This document shows, in pieces, positions 1-6,517 of a stretch of DNA of 11,515 bases. Every line of letters begins with the position of its first letter. Within the stretch, counting starts at the first letter, position 1. The notes beneath the pieces are model-generated. The model was given only the letters and a program-made list of their open reading frames with translations, was not told the origin of the DNA and searched no databases. Source of the DNA: Rickettsia typhi (lineage in GTDB: Bacteria > Pseudomonadota > Alphaproteobacteria > Rickettsiales > UBA1997); contig CAMDMO010000042.1 of the NCBI GenBank assembly GCA_945902255.1, positions 1-11,515 of the forward strand. Reading direction: 5' to 3'. A program made the position numbers and the translations under genes.

Positions 1-295
1 CAACTTGAAGATAAGGAGGGTGACAACTTAAGAATGAGTAAGAGTAGCAACTTAAGAATTGGTAAGAGTAGGAACTTAAGAATAAGCAAGAGTAGCAACT
101 TAAGAATAAGCAAGAGTAGCAACTTGAAGATAAGGAGGGTGACAACTTAAGAATAAGCAAGAGTAGCAACTTAAGAATAAGCAAGAGCAGCAACTTAAGA
201 ATAAGCAAGAGCAGCAACTTGATGATGAGTAAGAGTGACAACTTGAGGATGAGGGTGATGACTTAAAAACAAGAAAGGGCGTGACGACTTAAGGA
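1..295. repeat. 24-bp degenerate tandem repeat (minisatellite)
   Basis: About ten consecutive units of 23-24 bp run from position 2 to 239, each beginning AACTTAAG or AACTTGA. The units decay into 21- and 26-bp versions to about 295. The common 24-bp type (e.g. 73-96, 97-120, 144-167, 168-191, 192-215) differs by 0-2 bases between copies. A distinct 23-bp type, containing AAGGAGGGTGAC, occurs at 2-24 and again at 121-143, so a higher-order unit of about 119 bp is present at least once. The plus strand is strongly purine-rich. The array starts at or before the window edge and lies downstream of the minus-strand virB6-like gene. Plus-strand frame 1 is open from the edge to TAA at 148-150 and reads an 8-residue repeat (NLRISKSS-like), but the 23-bp unit breaks the frame, so I do not call it a gene. 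296-360 holds nothing I recognise and no clear terminator. Confidence 0.95.
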
Positions 296-360
296 AGGGG
301 AGCTGGATTTTTTTCAAGATGCTCTGCGCTTTTTTATCTCTTCACGCTTCATGTCCAATT

Positions 361-3300
361 TTACTTACTCTTATTAGCATGGCTATCTCCAGCGCCTTTA
401 GATGATGCGGTTTTGCCAGCATCTGAACTACTAGATTTTCCAGTGCGCGATGCAGAAGAGTCAGAAGAGCTGCCGGCGCTGCTTTTACCTCTATCAGCAG
501 CAGTGGTAACCGATTTTCCTTGACCGGCGAGTTTTCTTATAGCTCCTTTTGCGGCACTGCCAGCTGCGCGCGCAACATTTGGAATACCCTTAGATATTGC
601 GCCAACACCTCGTTTTTGAATTCCTCGTAATGTTCCAAATGCTTTTCCTGCCATATCCATTGCCGACATAGAGCCGCTGCTAATTGTTTTTCCTCCCACT
701 AATTCTGCGGCAAATCCTGAAATTTGATCCATAAATTTAGTAAAAATAAACATTATTATGGCAGCCTTCAAGATCGAGTTAATTTTTGTGCTATTGATTG
801 ATGCAAGCATTGGAATTCCTATGCCCAAAAGCTCAAGACCATTATAAGTTTTGATATCTTTAACTCTGAAAATACAATACATGCTTTCATCTTCAGCGGC
901 GCCTGTGCAAGAAATTTGTTTTGGATTTTCTTTGCCATCGCCAGTAAATGTGACATCTCCAATAATAAGTGTGTCAAATAAAGTTATTAAAATTCCCAAA
1001 TAAGCAAAAAGAATCATTGGCTGCAAGCTGAGCCCGAGCAATTGTTTCCACCATTTTTCAAAAATAGGTTTGGTGCGGTTAAACATTGCGAGTGTTATTA
1101 CTATAGGGGAAACATATATTAAAATTATTACTGCCGTTATAGAAATTAACATGATGTGAACTGCTCTAATCGTTAGCGCAATTAAGAAAAAAGCGAAGAG
1201 GAATGTGCCAACAAAAAATACGACTCCAGCGCCTCCTGTAAAGAGCCCGCCAACTATCATCATCGCTAAATTCGGAACTGAAACTTCGGGTCCAAAGCCA
1301 AGAGCCATGGCAATTTTGCAATCAAGTGTATCCCATACTCTTAGATATGATTTACCTTCTGGGTATCGAGCATTGGTATATTTTGTTGTAGGGCTATCAT
1401 CTGAGTAGTTAAATCTTGGAAATTGGCAACCATCAAGTTTATTAGTTGGCTTTGATTCGTCGGCTCTAAACATAAAGTCAGCCATATAAGTTGATGTGCC
1501 AACCAAGCCCTGCATGAAGCCAGACTGCCAACCTGTTCCAACCGCAAAATACATTACTAATCCAATTTTTAATATATATGGTAATAGTTGCTTCTTTTTT
1601 ATGTCTCCTCCGCCAAGCAATATAACTACGCCGAAGAAAGTTACAGAAACGATTAATGCAACCTTAATTATTGTTTTTAAATTCTTTTGTATTTTTACAA
1701 AAAATGAATCACTAGAAAAATCACTTTGGGTGGCAGCGAAATATGAGTTTCCAGATAATATATCACCTTTTCTCCAGAAATATCCGCTGGTGCAAAAATC
1801 ATGTTTGTGAGCTTTTTCCTCAGGATCTCGACATTTAGTATCGCCAGCTCGATTGAGGAAAATATTCTCCATAGTTTCTTTAAAGCACTGAACCATTGGA
1901 GCAGAAAAGCCGCGATTATTTATTGGCAATAAATCTGAGGTATATCCAAAAACATTTTGTGAATCGCCTTTAAGATCTTTACAAGCTGAAGAGAAGAATG
2001 CTCCTTCTAGGTTACTTACTCTAACATGTGGTAAAATTGGTATTTTTGAACAATGGTTTAAAAATTGGCAAAAATTAACTACTTGAGTTGGATCGGTTTC
2101 ATCCATTTTTTTAGTCTCTGTTCCACCACCGAGTAGATGATTATAAGGACATACTGAATAAGTTTTTGCGCAAACATAATTAACATTTCTTTTGCTTTCA
2201 TAAATGTCGAAAGTAACACCGCTGACTGTACATCTTTCTCCTATTGAACAAAAAGAGCTTTCATAGCTAAGGCCCATCACTTTATTTTCTATACACATCG
2301 CGCTCTGACTTCTTGCTTTACAGCAATCATAAGCTACCTGAACTGAATCAGCTTCTGCTTCATTATCTGTTGAGGTCAAAAATCTGTGACAGGCATAAAC
2401 TGGTGCAGACACTGAGCCAGTCATGTAATATCTTTGATGCTCGGTATCCCCGGTATATCCTAGTTTCTGCCTTACTTTATCGGCATCCCAGAGGTCAGGA
2501 TTTTTGCATCCGTTGCTGCCGCTATCAATGAATTCTTTTCCTCCATAAACATATTCTCGAAAATTTTTATTGGTAATTGCGGTGGTGCTGTCAAAGCCAT
2601 CGCAAAGATTGGTATGAGTTACAAAGGCATTTTTAATGCATTGTTGGTAAGGTCCGATTGTTTTTTTCCATTTACCAGAAGAACTTTCATTAGAAACAAC
2701 TTCGCCGGTGCTATTAAATTTTTTCCATGTTGTCCAGTCATGTCCGCATAACCTAGCTTTTTCATAGGTTGTTTTAGCAAATGCATAAATTGTTGCAAGC
2801 GCTGCAACGGAAGATGCAATTGTGGCATAATAAGCGGCAGTTGCTGCGCAGCATCTTGTAACATCAGCAGCTGCAAAAGGAACTTGTGGGCAAAATACGG
2901 CTGCTGTTAAAGGGTTGGCGCAATTTGCAACGCATAGTGAAGAATTTGCAATTCTTCCAGTGCATCTACCAGTTTTTACTGCCATTCTTCTCAGGGTTGC
3001 AACTGATAAAAATGGCGTAGGCGGAGGAGCGTTCTCGGCAATTTCTTCTGCTGGCAGTGTTGTTAATCCAGTTGGAGATGTTGGTGTGCAGAATCTTCCC
3101 GCTGCAAAATCTGCCGCAAGAATTGCTGCTCCAGATCCAGTAACAAATGCAACACAAACTGGATTTTTATCTCCAAGTTCCCAATCAATAGCTTCATTAT
3201 TCGAGAATGGATTAAATTCGATGCTACCCATGTCGCACCGATTAGCATCTGAATCATAGTGATTGTCTGCTATATCTTCATATTTTACATCATCAAAAAT

Positions 3301-3390
3301 TGCGTAGGCGCTAGTGGCATGAAAAGTGAGTGCTAATGTTAAAATATAATAAATTATATTTTTGATGTATTTTGTAAAAAAAAATCTCAA
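361..3390 (-). CDS. VirB6/TrbL-like type IV secretion protein, large extended form
   Basis: Probable polytopic inner-membrane channel component of a VirB-type (rvh-like) type IV secretion system. Residues 1-30 form a signal peptide with an AYA cleavage site before IFDD. Residues 31-570 form a periplasmic-type region with about 27 cysteines, including CC pairs at 180-181 and 356-357. Hydrophobic segments follow at about 572-594, 602-620, 706-742, 745-770, 788-810 and 872-890. The FEKWWKQLLGLSLQP stretch at 777-791 resembles the conserved Trp-containing part of the VirB6/TrbL core. Residues 901-1009 are a Gly/Ser/Lys-rich low-complexity tail. Known VirB6 is about 300 residues; Rickettsiales carry much longer paralogs with extra flanking domains, which this matches. 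The start is TTG: it is the only ATG/GTG/TTG between an in-frame stop at 3403-3405 and the signal peptide, has AAGG 10 nt upstream, and overlaps the hisG stop as TTGA. No virB3, virB4 or other vir gene lies in the window, so it may be a solitary paralog or the first of a row continuing left of the array. The family call is firm; the exact role is inferred. Confidence 0.85.
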   Translation of the reverse strand: MRFFFTKYIKNIIYYILTLALTFHATSAYAIFDDVKYEDIADNHYDSDANRCDMGSIEFNPFSNNEAIDWELGDKNPVCVAFVTGSGAAILAADFAAGRFCTPTSPTGLTTLPAEEIAENAPPPTPFLSVATLRRMAVKTGRCTGRIANSSLCVANCANPLTAAVFCPQVPFAAADVTRCCAATAAYYATIASSVAALATIYAFAKTTYEKARLCGHDWTTWKKFNSTGEVVSNESSSGKWKKTIGPYQQCIKNAFVTHTNLCDGFDSTTAITNKNFREYVYGGKEFIDSGSNGCKNPDLWDADKVRQKLGYTGDTEHQRYYMTGSVSAPVYACHRFLTSTDNEAEADSVQVAYDCCKARSQSAMCIENKVMGLSYESSFCSIGERCTVSGVTFDIYESKRNVNYVCAKTYSVCPYNHLLGGGTETKKMDETDPTQVVNFCQFLNHCSKIPILPHVRVSNLEGAFFSSACKDLKGDSQNVFGYTSDLLPINNRGFSAPMVQCFKETMENIFLNRAGDTKCRDPEEKAHKHDFCTSGYFWRKGDILSGNSYFAATQSDFSSDSFFVKIQKNLKTIIKVALIVSVTFFGVVILLGGGDIKKKQLLPYILKIGLVMYFAVGTGWQSGFMQGLVGTSTYMADFMFRADESKPTNKLDGCQFPRFNYSDDSPTTKYTNARYPEGKSYLRVWDTLDCKIAMALGFGPEVSVPNLAMMIVGGLFTGGAGVVFFVGTFLFAFFLIALTIRAVHIMLISITAVIILIYVSPIVITLAMFNRTKPIFEKWWKQLLGLSLQPMILFAYLGILITLFDTLIIGDVTFTGDGKENPKQISCTGAAEDESMYCIFRVKDIKTYNGLELLGIGIPMLASINSTKINSILKAAIIMFIFTKFMDQISGFAAELVGGKTISSGSMSAMDMAGKAFGTLRGIQKRGVGAISKGIPNVARAAGSAAKGAIRKLAGQGKSVTTAADRGKSSAGSSSDSSASRTGKSSSSDAGKTASSKGAGDSHANKSK

Positions 3391-4034
3391 ATTTTTAGCG
3401 CCTTATCAAATAATTCTATAAGTTGATTAATTTCTTGGTTAATTGTTTTGAATGAAGTGCGATTAACAATCAAATAAGAACTTACATCGATAACCTTTTT
3501 TAATTCAACCATTTCATTTTCAATAAGTGTTTTACCACTACTTACTAAATCAAGAATAAAATCGCATAAATTAAGTTGAGGTGCAATTTCAATTGAGCCA
3601 TTAAGCTTTATGGTTTCTGCTTGCAAGCCAAGACTAGAAAAATAATTACTGGCGATAGTGGTATATTTTGTTGCAACTCGAATATGACTTATTTTAGAAA
3701 AATCTAGAATTTCAGTAGATTTTTTTGCAGCAATCGAAAGACGACATTGACCAATTTTTAAATCAAGAATTGGTAAGATCTCTAATGAAGGAAATTCTTT
3801 TAAAACATCTAATCCGCAAATTCCAATATCGGCAGCGCCAAATTTTACAAAAGTTGCAACATCGAAACTTCTAACTTTTACCATTTCGATAGCGTTGTGA
3901 TTGGTTGCAAATACTAGTTTGCGCGACGATTCATTAAAAAATTCTGCTTCTGGAATAATTCCAATTTTTTTAAATAAAGGATTTAACTCTTCTAAAATTC
4001 TTCCCTTTGGAACCGCTATTAAAATTTTTTTCAT
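3387..4034 (-). CDS. hisG: ATP phosphoribosyltransferase, short form (catalytic subunit)
   Basis: Catalyses the first step of histidine synthesis, condensing ATP with PRPP to phosphoribosyl-ATP in the cytoplasm. At 215 residues it is the short HisG type, which lacks the C-terminal regulatory domain and in known cases needs the HisRS-like partner HisZ. Visible motifs: PKGR at 9-12, VRSFDVATFV at 54-63 (the usual Pro after Arg-Ser/Pro is Phe here), GAADIGICGLDVL at 66-78, RVATKY at 119-124, LNGSIEIAP at 144-152, and the PRPP-loop region DLVSSGKTLIEN at 162-173. It begins 15 bp after the outer-membrane protein gene and its TGA overlaps the TTG start of the virB6-like gene. No hisZ or other his gene is visible here, so it sits apart from its pathway. 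No strong Shine-Dalgarno; ATG at 4034 fits the family's N-terminus. Confidence 0.9.
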   Translation of the reverse strand: MKKILIAVPKGRILEELNPLFKKIGIIPEAEFFNESSRKLVFATNHNAIEMVKVRSFDVATFVKFGAADIGICGLDVLKEFPSLEILPILDLKIGQCRLSIAAKKSTEILDFSKISHIRVATKYTTIASNYFSSLGLQAETIKLNGSIEIAPQLNLCDFILDLVSSGKTLIENEMVELKKVIDVSSYLIVNRTSFKTINQEINQLIELFDKALKI

Positions 4035-4049
4035 GTTTTTTAAATAAAA

Positions 4050-5288
4050 TCAAAACCCTTTTGCATAACGCGCTAAAACCCCTAAACTATTGGTTTCATC
4101 AAAGCTAGTTTTGTAATTAGTTCTCAAGTTTTTATAACCAACCTGAACTATAAAACTATCAAAAAAAGAATTTTTATCAAACTCGTAACCAAAAGAAACT
4201 TCTGATAAGTCTTGATCATAGCCATTTTGCGCAAATTGTAATCTACTTTGCTTAGAATATCCTAAAGTGCTATTCCAATTTTTATTCAGTCTTCCAATAA
4301 TATTGGCGGTAAAATAATTATCGCTGACATTAGAATTTCCACCAACATTTTTCATGCTAACATATTCTATTAAGCTATCTAAACCAATGCTTTTAGAAAG
4401 TGGATATTTATAATTCATGCCAGCAACAAATCCTTTTTGATCAGCGATATTTTGTGGAATAACCGTGCTCATTTTTTGATTAACCGCAAGATTAATATAA
4501 GCAAAATGATATGATAGTTTTTCTCTTTTATCGAAATCAAATTTAATATCTAGTGAGGTGACATAAGAGCTTAAAAGCCTGTAATCTCCGGGTGTTGCGT
4601 CAGATTTTTGATTAGAATCTCTTTTGGTAATTAAAGAATTATCAAGATTTTTACGATCATTCATAAAAGAGCTGAAGCCAAAAATATATTCACCAGTTTT
4701 TTTGGCGTCTCCTAGACGATAAATTCCACCAATTCCTAATTTTTCTGTTTGGCGATAATTATTTGCGATTTCGTAAGTCCAAATACCGCGATTCCAATTC
4801 CAAGCAGTTCCAAAATCTAAATTAAATTTTCCTGCTAAAATCGCATATTTTTTGGTATCGTAACTAACATTTAACTCACGAATAAAAATTCCCTCATCTT
4901 CAAAAGATCTGTCTCCACCACCGCTTGCAGAATTTTGCCTTCTTTGATTATGGTCTGAATTATTTACGCGGTCAAAAGTTAATTGACTATTGATGGCAAG
5001 TTTTTTGTTGAAGTTAAAAGATGATAATAAACGACCAGTTGCCAAGGTGTCATTATATTCGTTTTTTTTATCGCTTGATTGATAAGCATAATTATCAAGC
5101 GCATCAACAACTAGGTAATTTGAAAATTTTGGCTGAAAAAAAGTTGAAAGATTTTCTTTACTTAAAATATCTTCATATTCTTCCACTAAATCTCTGACTA
5201 TATTGGTTCTCTTTTCTTTCAAATAATCATCAGCATTAGCTTGGGCGCAAGTGAGGCTAAAAATTATTAACAAAAATATCTTTTTCAT
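4050..5288 (-). CDS. putative outer-membrane beta-barrel (porin-like) protein
   Basis: A 412-residue secreted protein that I do not recognise as a named family. Residues 1-19 are a signal peptide (MKK, hydrophobic core, ANA cleavage site before DDY). Residues 20-50 are charged and probably helical (DDYLKEKRTNIVRDLVEEYE), possibly a short periplasmic coiled or helical segment. From about 55 onward the sequence shows alternating polar/hydrophobic stretches with many Tyr, Asn, Gly and Ser, typical of barrel strands, and it ends in ARYAKGF with a terminal Phe, the classic recognition signal for the BAM assembly machinery. Features such as GKFNLDFGTAWNWNRGIWTY (153-172) recall porins, where a transmembrane strand leads into an aromatic turn. 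It is probably the first gene of a minus-strand unit with hisG (15-bp gap) and virB6-like. Substrate unknown. It could equally be a surface adhesin or structural barrel rather than a diffusion porin. Confidence 0.8.
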   Translation of the reverse strand: MKKIFLLIIFSLTCAQANADDYLKEKRTNIVRDLVEEYEDILSKENLSTFFQPKFSNYLVVDALDNYAYQSSDKKNEYNDTLATGRLLSSFNFNKKLAINSQLTFDRVNNSDHNQRRQNSASGGGDRSFEDEGIFIRELNVSYDTKKYAILAGKFNLDFGTAWNWNRGIWTYEIANNYRQTEKLGIGGIYRLGDAKKTGEYIFGFSSFMNDRKNLDNSLITKRDSNQKSDATPGDYRLLSSYVTSLDIKFDFDKREKLSYHFAYINLAVNQKMSTVIPQNIADQKGFVAGMNYKYPLSKSIGLDSLIEYVSMKNVGGNSNVSDNYFTANIIGRLNKNWNSTLGYSKQSRLQFAQNGYDQDLSEVSFGYEFDKNSFFDSFIVQVGYKNLRTNYKTSFDETNSLGVLARYAKGF

Positions 5289-5361
5289 TGATTGTTTTTT
5301 GATGAAGAATGTGTAGTTTTGCTTTTAATGCAAATTAATCCAAAAAATATCATCTAATTTT
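5289..5361. promoter_or_regulatory. divergent intergenic region with small inverted repeat
   Basis: The 73 bp between the minus-strand barrel gene and the plus-strand exporter must hold both start regions. It contains an inverted repeat, TTTGC (5318-5322) and GCAAA (5330-5334), separated by 7 bp, near the middle. This could be an operator. On the minus strand TTAATT and TACACA are spaced 17 bp, a weak sigma-70-like pair. No convincing -35/-10 is visible for the exporter and neither gene has a good Shine-Dalgarno. This is a positional inference with weak sequence support. Confidence 0.3.
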
Positions 5362-6081
5362 ATGTTAATTCCAATATTAATCGCAACAAGTTTCTCTCTA
5401 GGTTTTTTTGTAGAAAGTATAGTCGGTTTCGGTGGTGGTTTGATTGCTTATTCAATTCTAGGATTTTTTACTGATATAAAAACCATGGTTATCGCGGGTC
5501 TATATATTGGAACTGCTTCAAGCGCTTATATAGTTTATACTGGGCGCCAATATTTTAATTTTAAAATTCTAAAATCAATTTTACCTCTTTCACTAATCGG
5601 AACTGTTTTTGGGGTTTTTATTTTTAGTAAATTATCTAGCGAAACTTTAGCTTTAGGGTTGGGTGGTTTATTGATAATTCTTTCTATAAAGACCACTTTT
5701 TTTGATAGCTATATTTTACCAAAAATATTTAAAAATAAATTGATTTTAATTGGTGGAATTTCTCACGGTTCCTTTGGAATTGGAGGGCCTTTTATTGTAA
5801 ATGCTCTAAAGAAAGATTTTGCTAATAAATCAGAGTTGAGAACTACAATGGCAGCATTCTTCGTGCTTTTAAATATAGTGCGGATAGCTCAACTTTTCTT
5901 GCAAAATCAAATTAACATAGAATTTTTTACTCAAATTTGGTGGGTAATAATTCCAGTTTTTGTTGCGATTTATTTTGGTTACCATGTTCATTTGAAAATC
6001 AGCGAATCTTTCTTCAAAAAACTGATTGGAATGGTGACTTTTTTTGCAGGGATAAAGTTTTTATCGAAAGTGTTTTTGTAA
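5362..6081 (+). CDS. TauE/SafE family anion exporter (putative sulfite/organosulfur permease)
   Basis: A 239-residue integral membrane protein of the TauE/SafE (DUF81) family, whose studied members export sulfite, sulfoacetate or related anions across the inner membrane. The family's two half-repeat signatures are visible: VGFGGGLIAYSILGFF at 21-36 and HGSFGIGGPFIVNALKKDF at 135-153, each with the glycine-rich turn. Hydrophobic segments fall at about 2-36, 42-60, 71-90, 95-110, 125-148, 161-180, 192-208 and 219-237, consistent with seven or eight membrane spans. It is the only plus-strand gene in the window and stands alone, with palindromic repeats directly downstream. The substrate cannot be read from the sequence; no sulfur-metabolism gene is adjacent. 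No Shine-Dalgarno is visible before the ATG. Confidence 0.88.
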   Translation: MLIPILIATSFSLGFFVESIVGFGGGLIAYSILGFFTDIKTMVIAGLYIGTASSAYIVYTGRQYFNFKILKSILPLSLIGTVFGVFIFSKLSSETLALGLGGLLIILSIKTTFFDSYILPKIFKNKLILIGGISHGSFGIGGPFIVNALKKDFANKSELRTTMAAFFVLLNIVRIAQLFLQNQINIEFFTQIWWVIIPVFVAIYFGYHVHLKISESFFKKLIGMVTFFAGIKFLSKVFL

Positions 6082-6100
6082 GATTTTGTGCTAATCAAAG

Positions 6101-6192
6101 CTGGGCGTGACTTATATAACCGCGCCCAATCACTTCATGCAATGTTTAAAATAGGCATGAAAGTGTGGGCTGGGTTACAAACCCAGCCCAGC
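6101..6192. repeat. REP-like palindromic repeat unit, copy 1
   Basis: Three consecutive potential stem-loops in about 90 bp: (a) 6103-6109 with 6121-6127 (GGGCGTG/CGCGCCC, one G-T pair); (b) CACTTCATGC at 6131-6140 with GCATGAAAGTG at 6155-6165 (one bulged A); (c) a perfect 10-bp stem, GGGCTGGGTT at 6167-6176 with AACCCAGCCC at 6180-6189 and an ACA loop. GC content is clearly above the surrounding AT-rich DNA. The same ordered blocks recur at 6395-6490 and, diverged, at 8815-8920, all in the same orientation. No T-run follows any stem, so it is not an obvious intrinsic terminator for the exporter gene, though the stems could protect the 3' end of its transcript. Confidence 0.85.
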
Positions 6193-6214
6193 GTTAGGTC
6201 AATTCGGGGATGGG

Positions 6215-6388
6215 GAATCTACCAATCCCCGTCTTTCCCTTTCATGTCATCATCCTTGGCCATTAGGACGAGGATCTCGTGAGTTTTTGCTTGGGAGTAT
6301 AAACTCCTGAGATCCTCGACGCTTTCAGCGTCAAGGATGGCGGGGGTTAGAAGATGCTTAGCCCTAAATGACGGGGATTGATAGATTC
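6215..6388. repeat. nested imperfect palindrome, MITE-like element
   Basis: The ends are inverted repeats: 6215-6233 and 6370-6388 are reverse complements at 18 of 19 positions. Inside them lie further complementary arms in nested order: CATCCTTG (6251-6258) with CAAGGATG (6332-6339), CGAGGATCTC (6269-6278) with GAGATCCTCG (6309-6318), and a central hairpin GGAGT (6294-6298)/ACTCC (6303-6307). A side hairpin, GACGCT-TTC-AGCGTC, sits at 6318-6332. The whole 174 bp could therefore fold into one long branched stem. No transposase or credible ORF is inside. It lies between repeat copies 1 and 2, with no plain target-site duplication visible. It may be a non-autonomous mobile element or a cluster of palindromic repeats; I cannot tell which. 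Confidence 0.75.
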
Positions 6389-6394
6389 TCATGA

Positions 6395-6490
6395 CTGGGC
6401 GTGGTTTGCAACCGCGCCCTCATGTTCATGCAATGTTTAAAATAAGGGGAGAAAAGGGCTGTTGACTTGGGCTACAAACCCGTCCCAACC
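6395..6490. repeat. REP-like palindromic repeat unit, copy 2
   Basis: Repeats the block order of the unit at 6101-6192. First comes a 10-bp stem, GGGCGTGGTT (6397-6406) with AACCGCGCCC (6410-6419), one G-T pair and a TGC loop. Next is a 20-bp segment (6425-6444) identical to 6134-6153. Last is a decayed third block (6469-6486, GGGCTACAAACCC then GTCCC) in place of the perfect third stem of copy 1. The middle hairpin of copy 1 is lost here because the right arm has diverged. It ends about 30 bp from the stop codon of the minus-strand tdh gene, so it lies in the 3' region of both flanking genes. Confidence 0.8.
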
Positions 6491-6517
6491 TAGCTATCAA
6501 TGAACTAAATGGTGATT

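Noticed and set aside
1..150. Plus-strand coding fragment with an 8-residue repeat, including an AAGGAGG before ATG at 34.
   Set aside because: The AAGGAGG is part of the repeat unit, the spacing is long, and the 23-bp units destroy the frame after 148. Kept only as a possibility in findings.
1..295. CRISPR array.
   Set aside because: The 23-24 bp units abut each other with no unique spacers, and the units are not classic CRISPR repeats.
296..360. Intrinsic terminator for the virB6-like gene.
   Set aside because: T- and A-runs exist but no stem of useful length adjoins them on the minus strand.
2915..3259. 114-codon open frame on the plus strand.
   Set aside because: It lies antisense within the Cys-rich part of the virB6-like gene, whose signal peptide, cysteine pattern and coupled start are convincing.
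6193..6199. GTTAGGT resembling the attC core GTTRRRY of an integron cassette.
   Set aside because: No matching RYYYAAC partner in the right symmetric position, no cassette layout and no integrase; a 7-mer match is expected by chance.
6088..6282. Open frame of 64 codons on the plus strand after the exporter gene.
   Set aside because: It runs through the palindromic repeats, has no Shine-Dalgarno and no protein-like composition; the frame is a by-product of GC-rich repeat DNA.
6082..6517. tRNA or other standard RNA gene in the largest gene-free gap.
   Set aside because: No cloverleaf with the T-loop GTTCRAA or an acceptor stem could be found; the hairpins present are explained by repeat structure.
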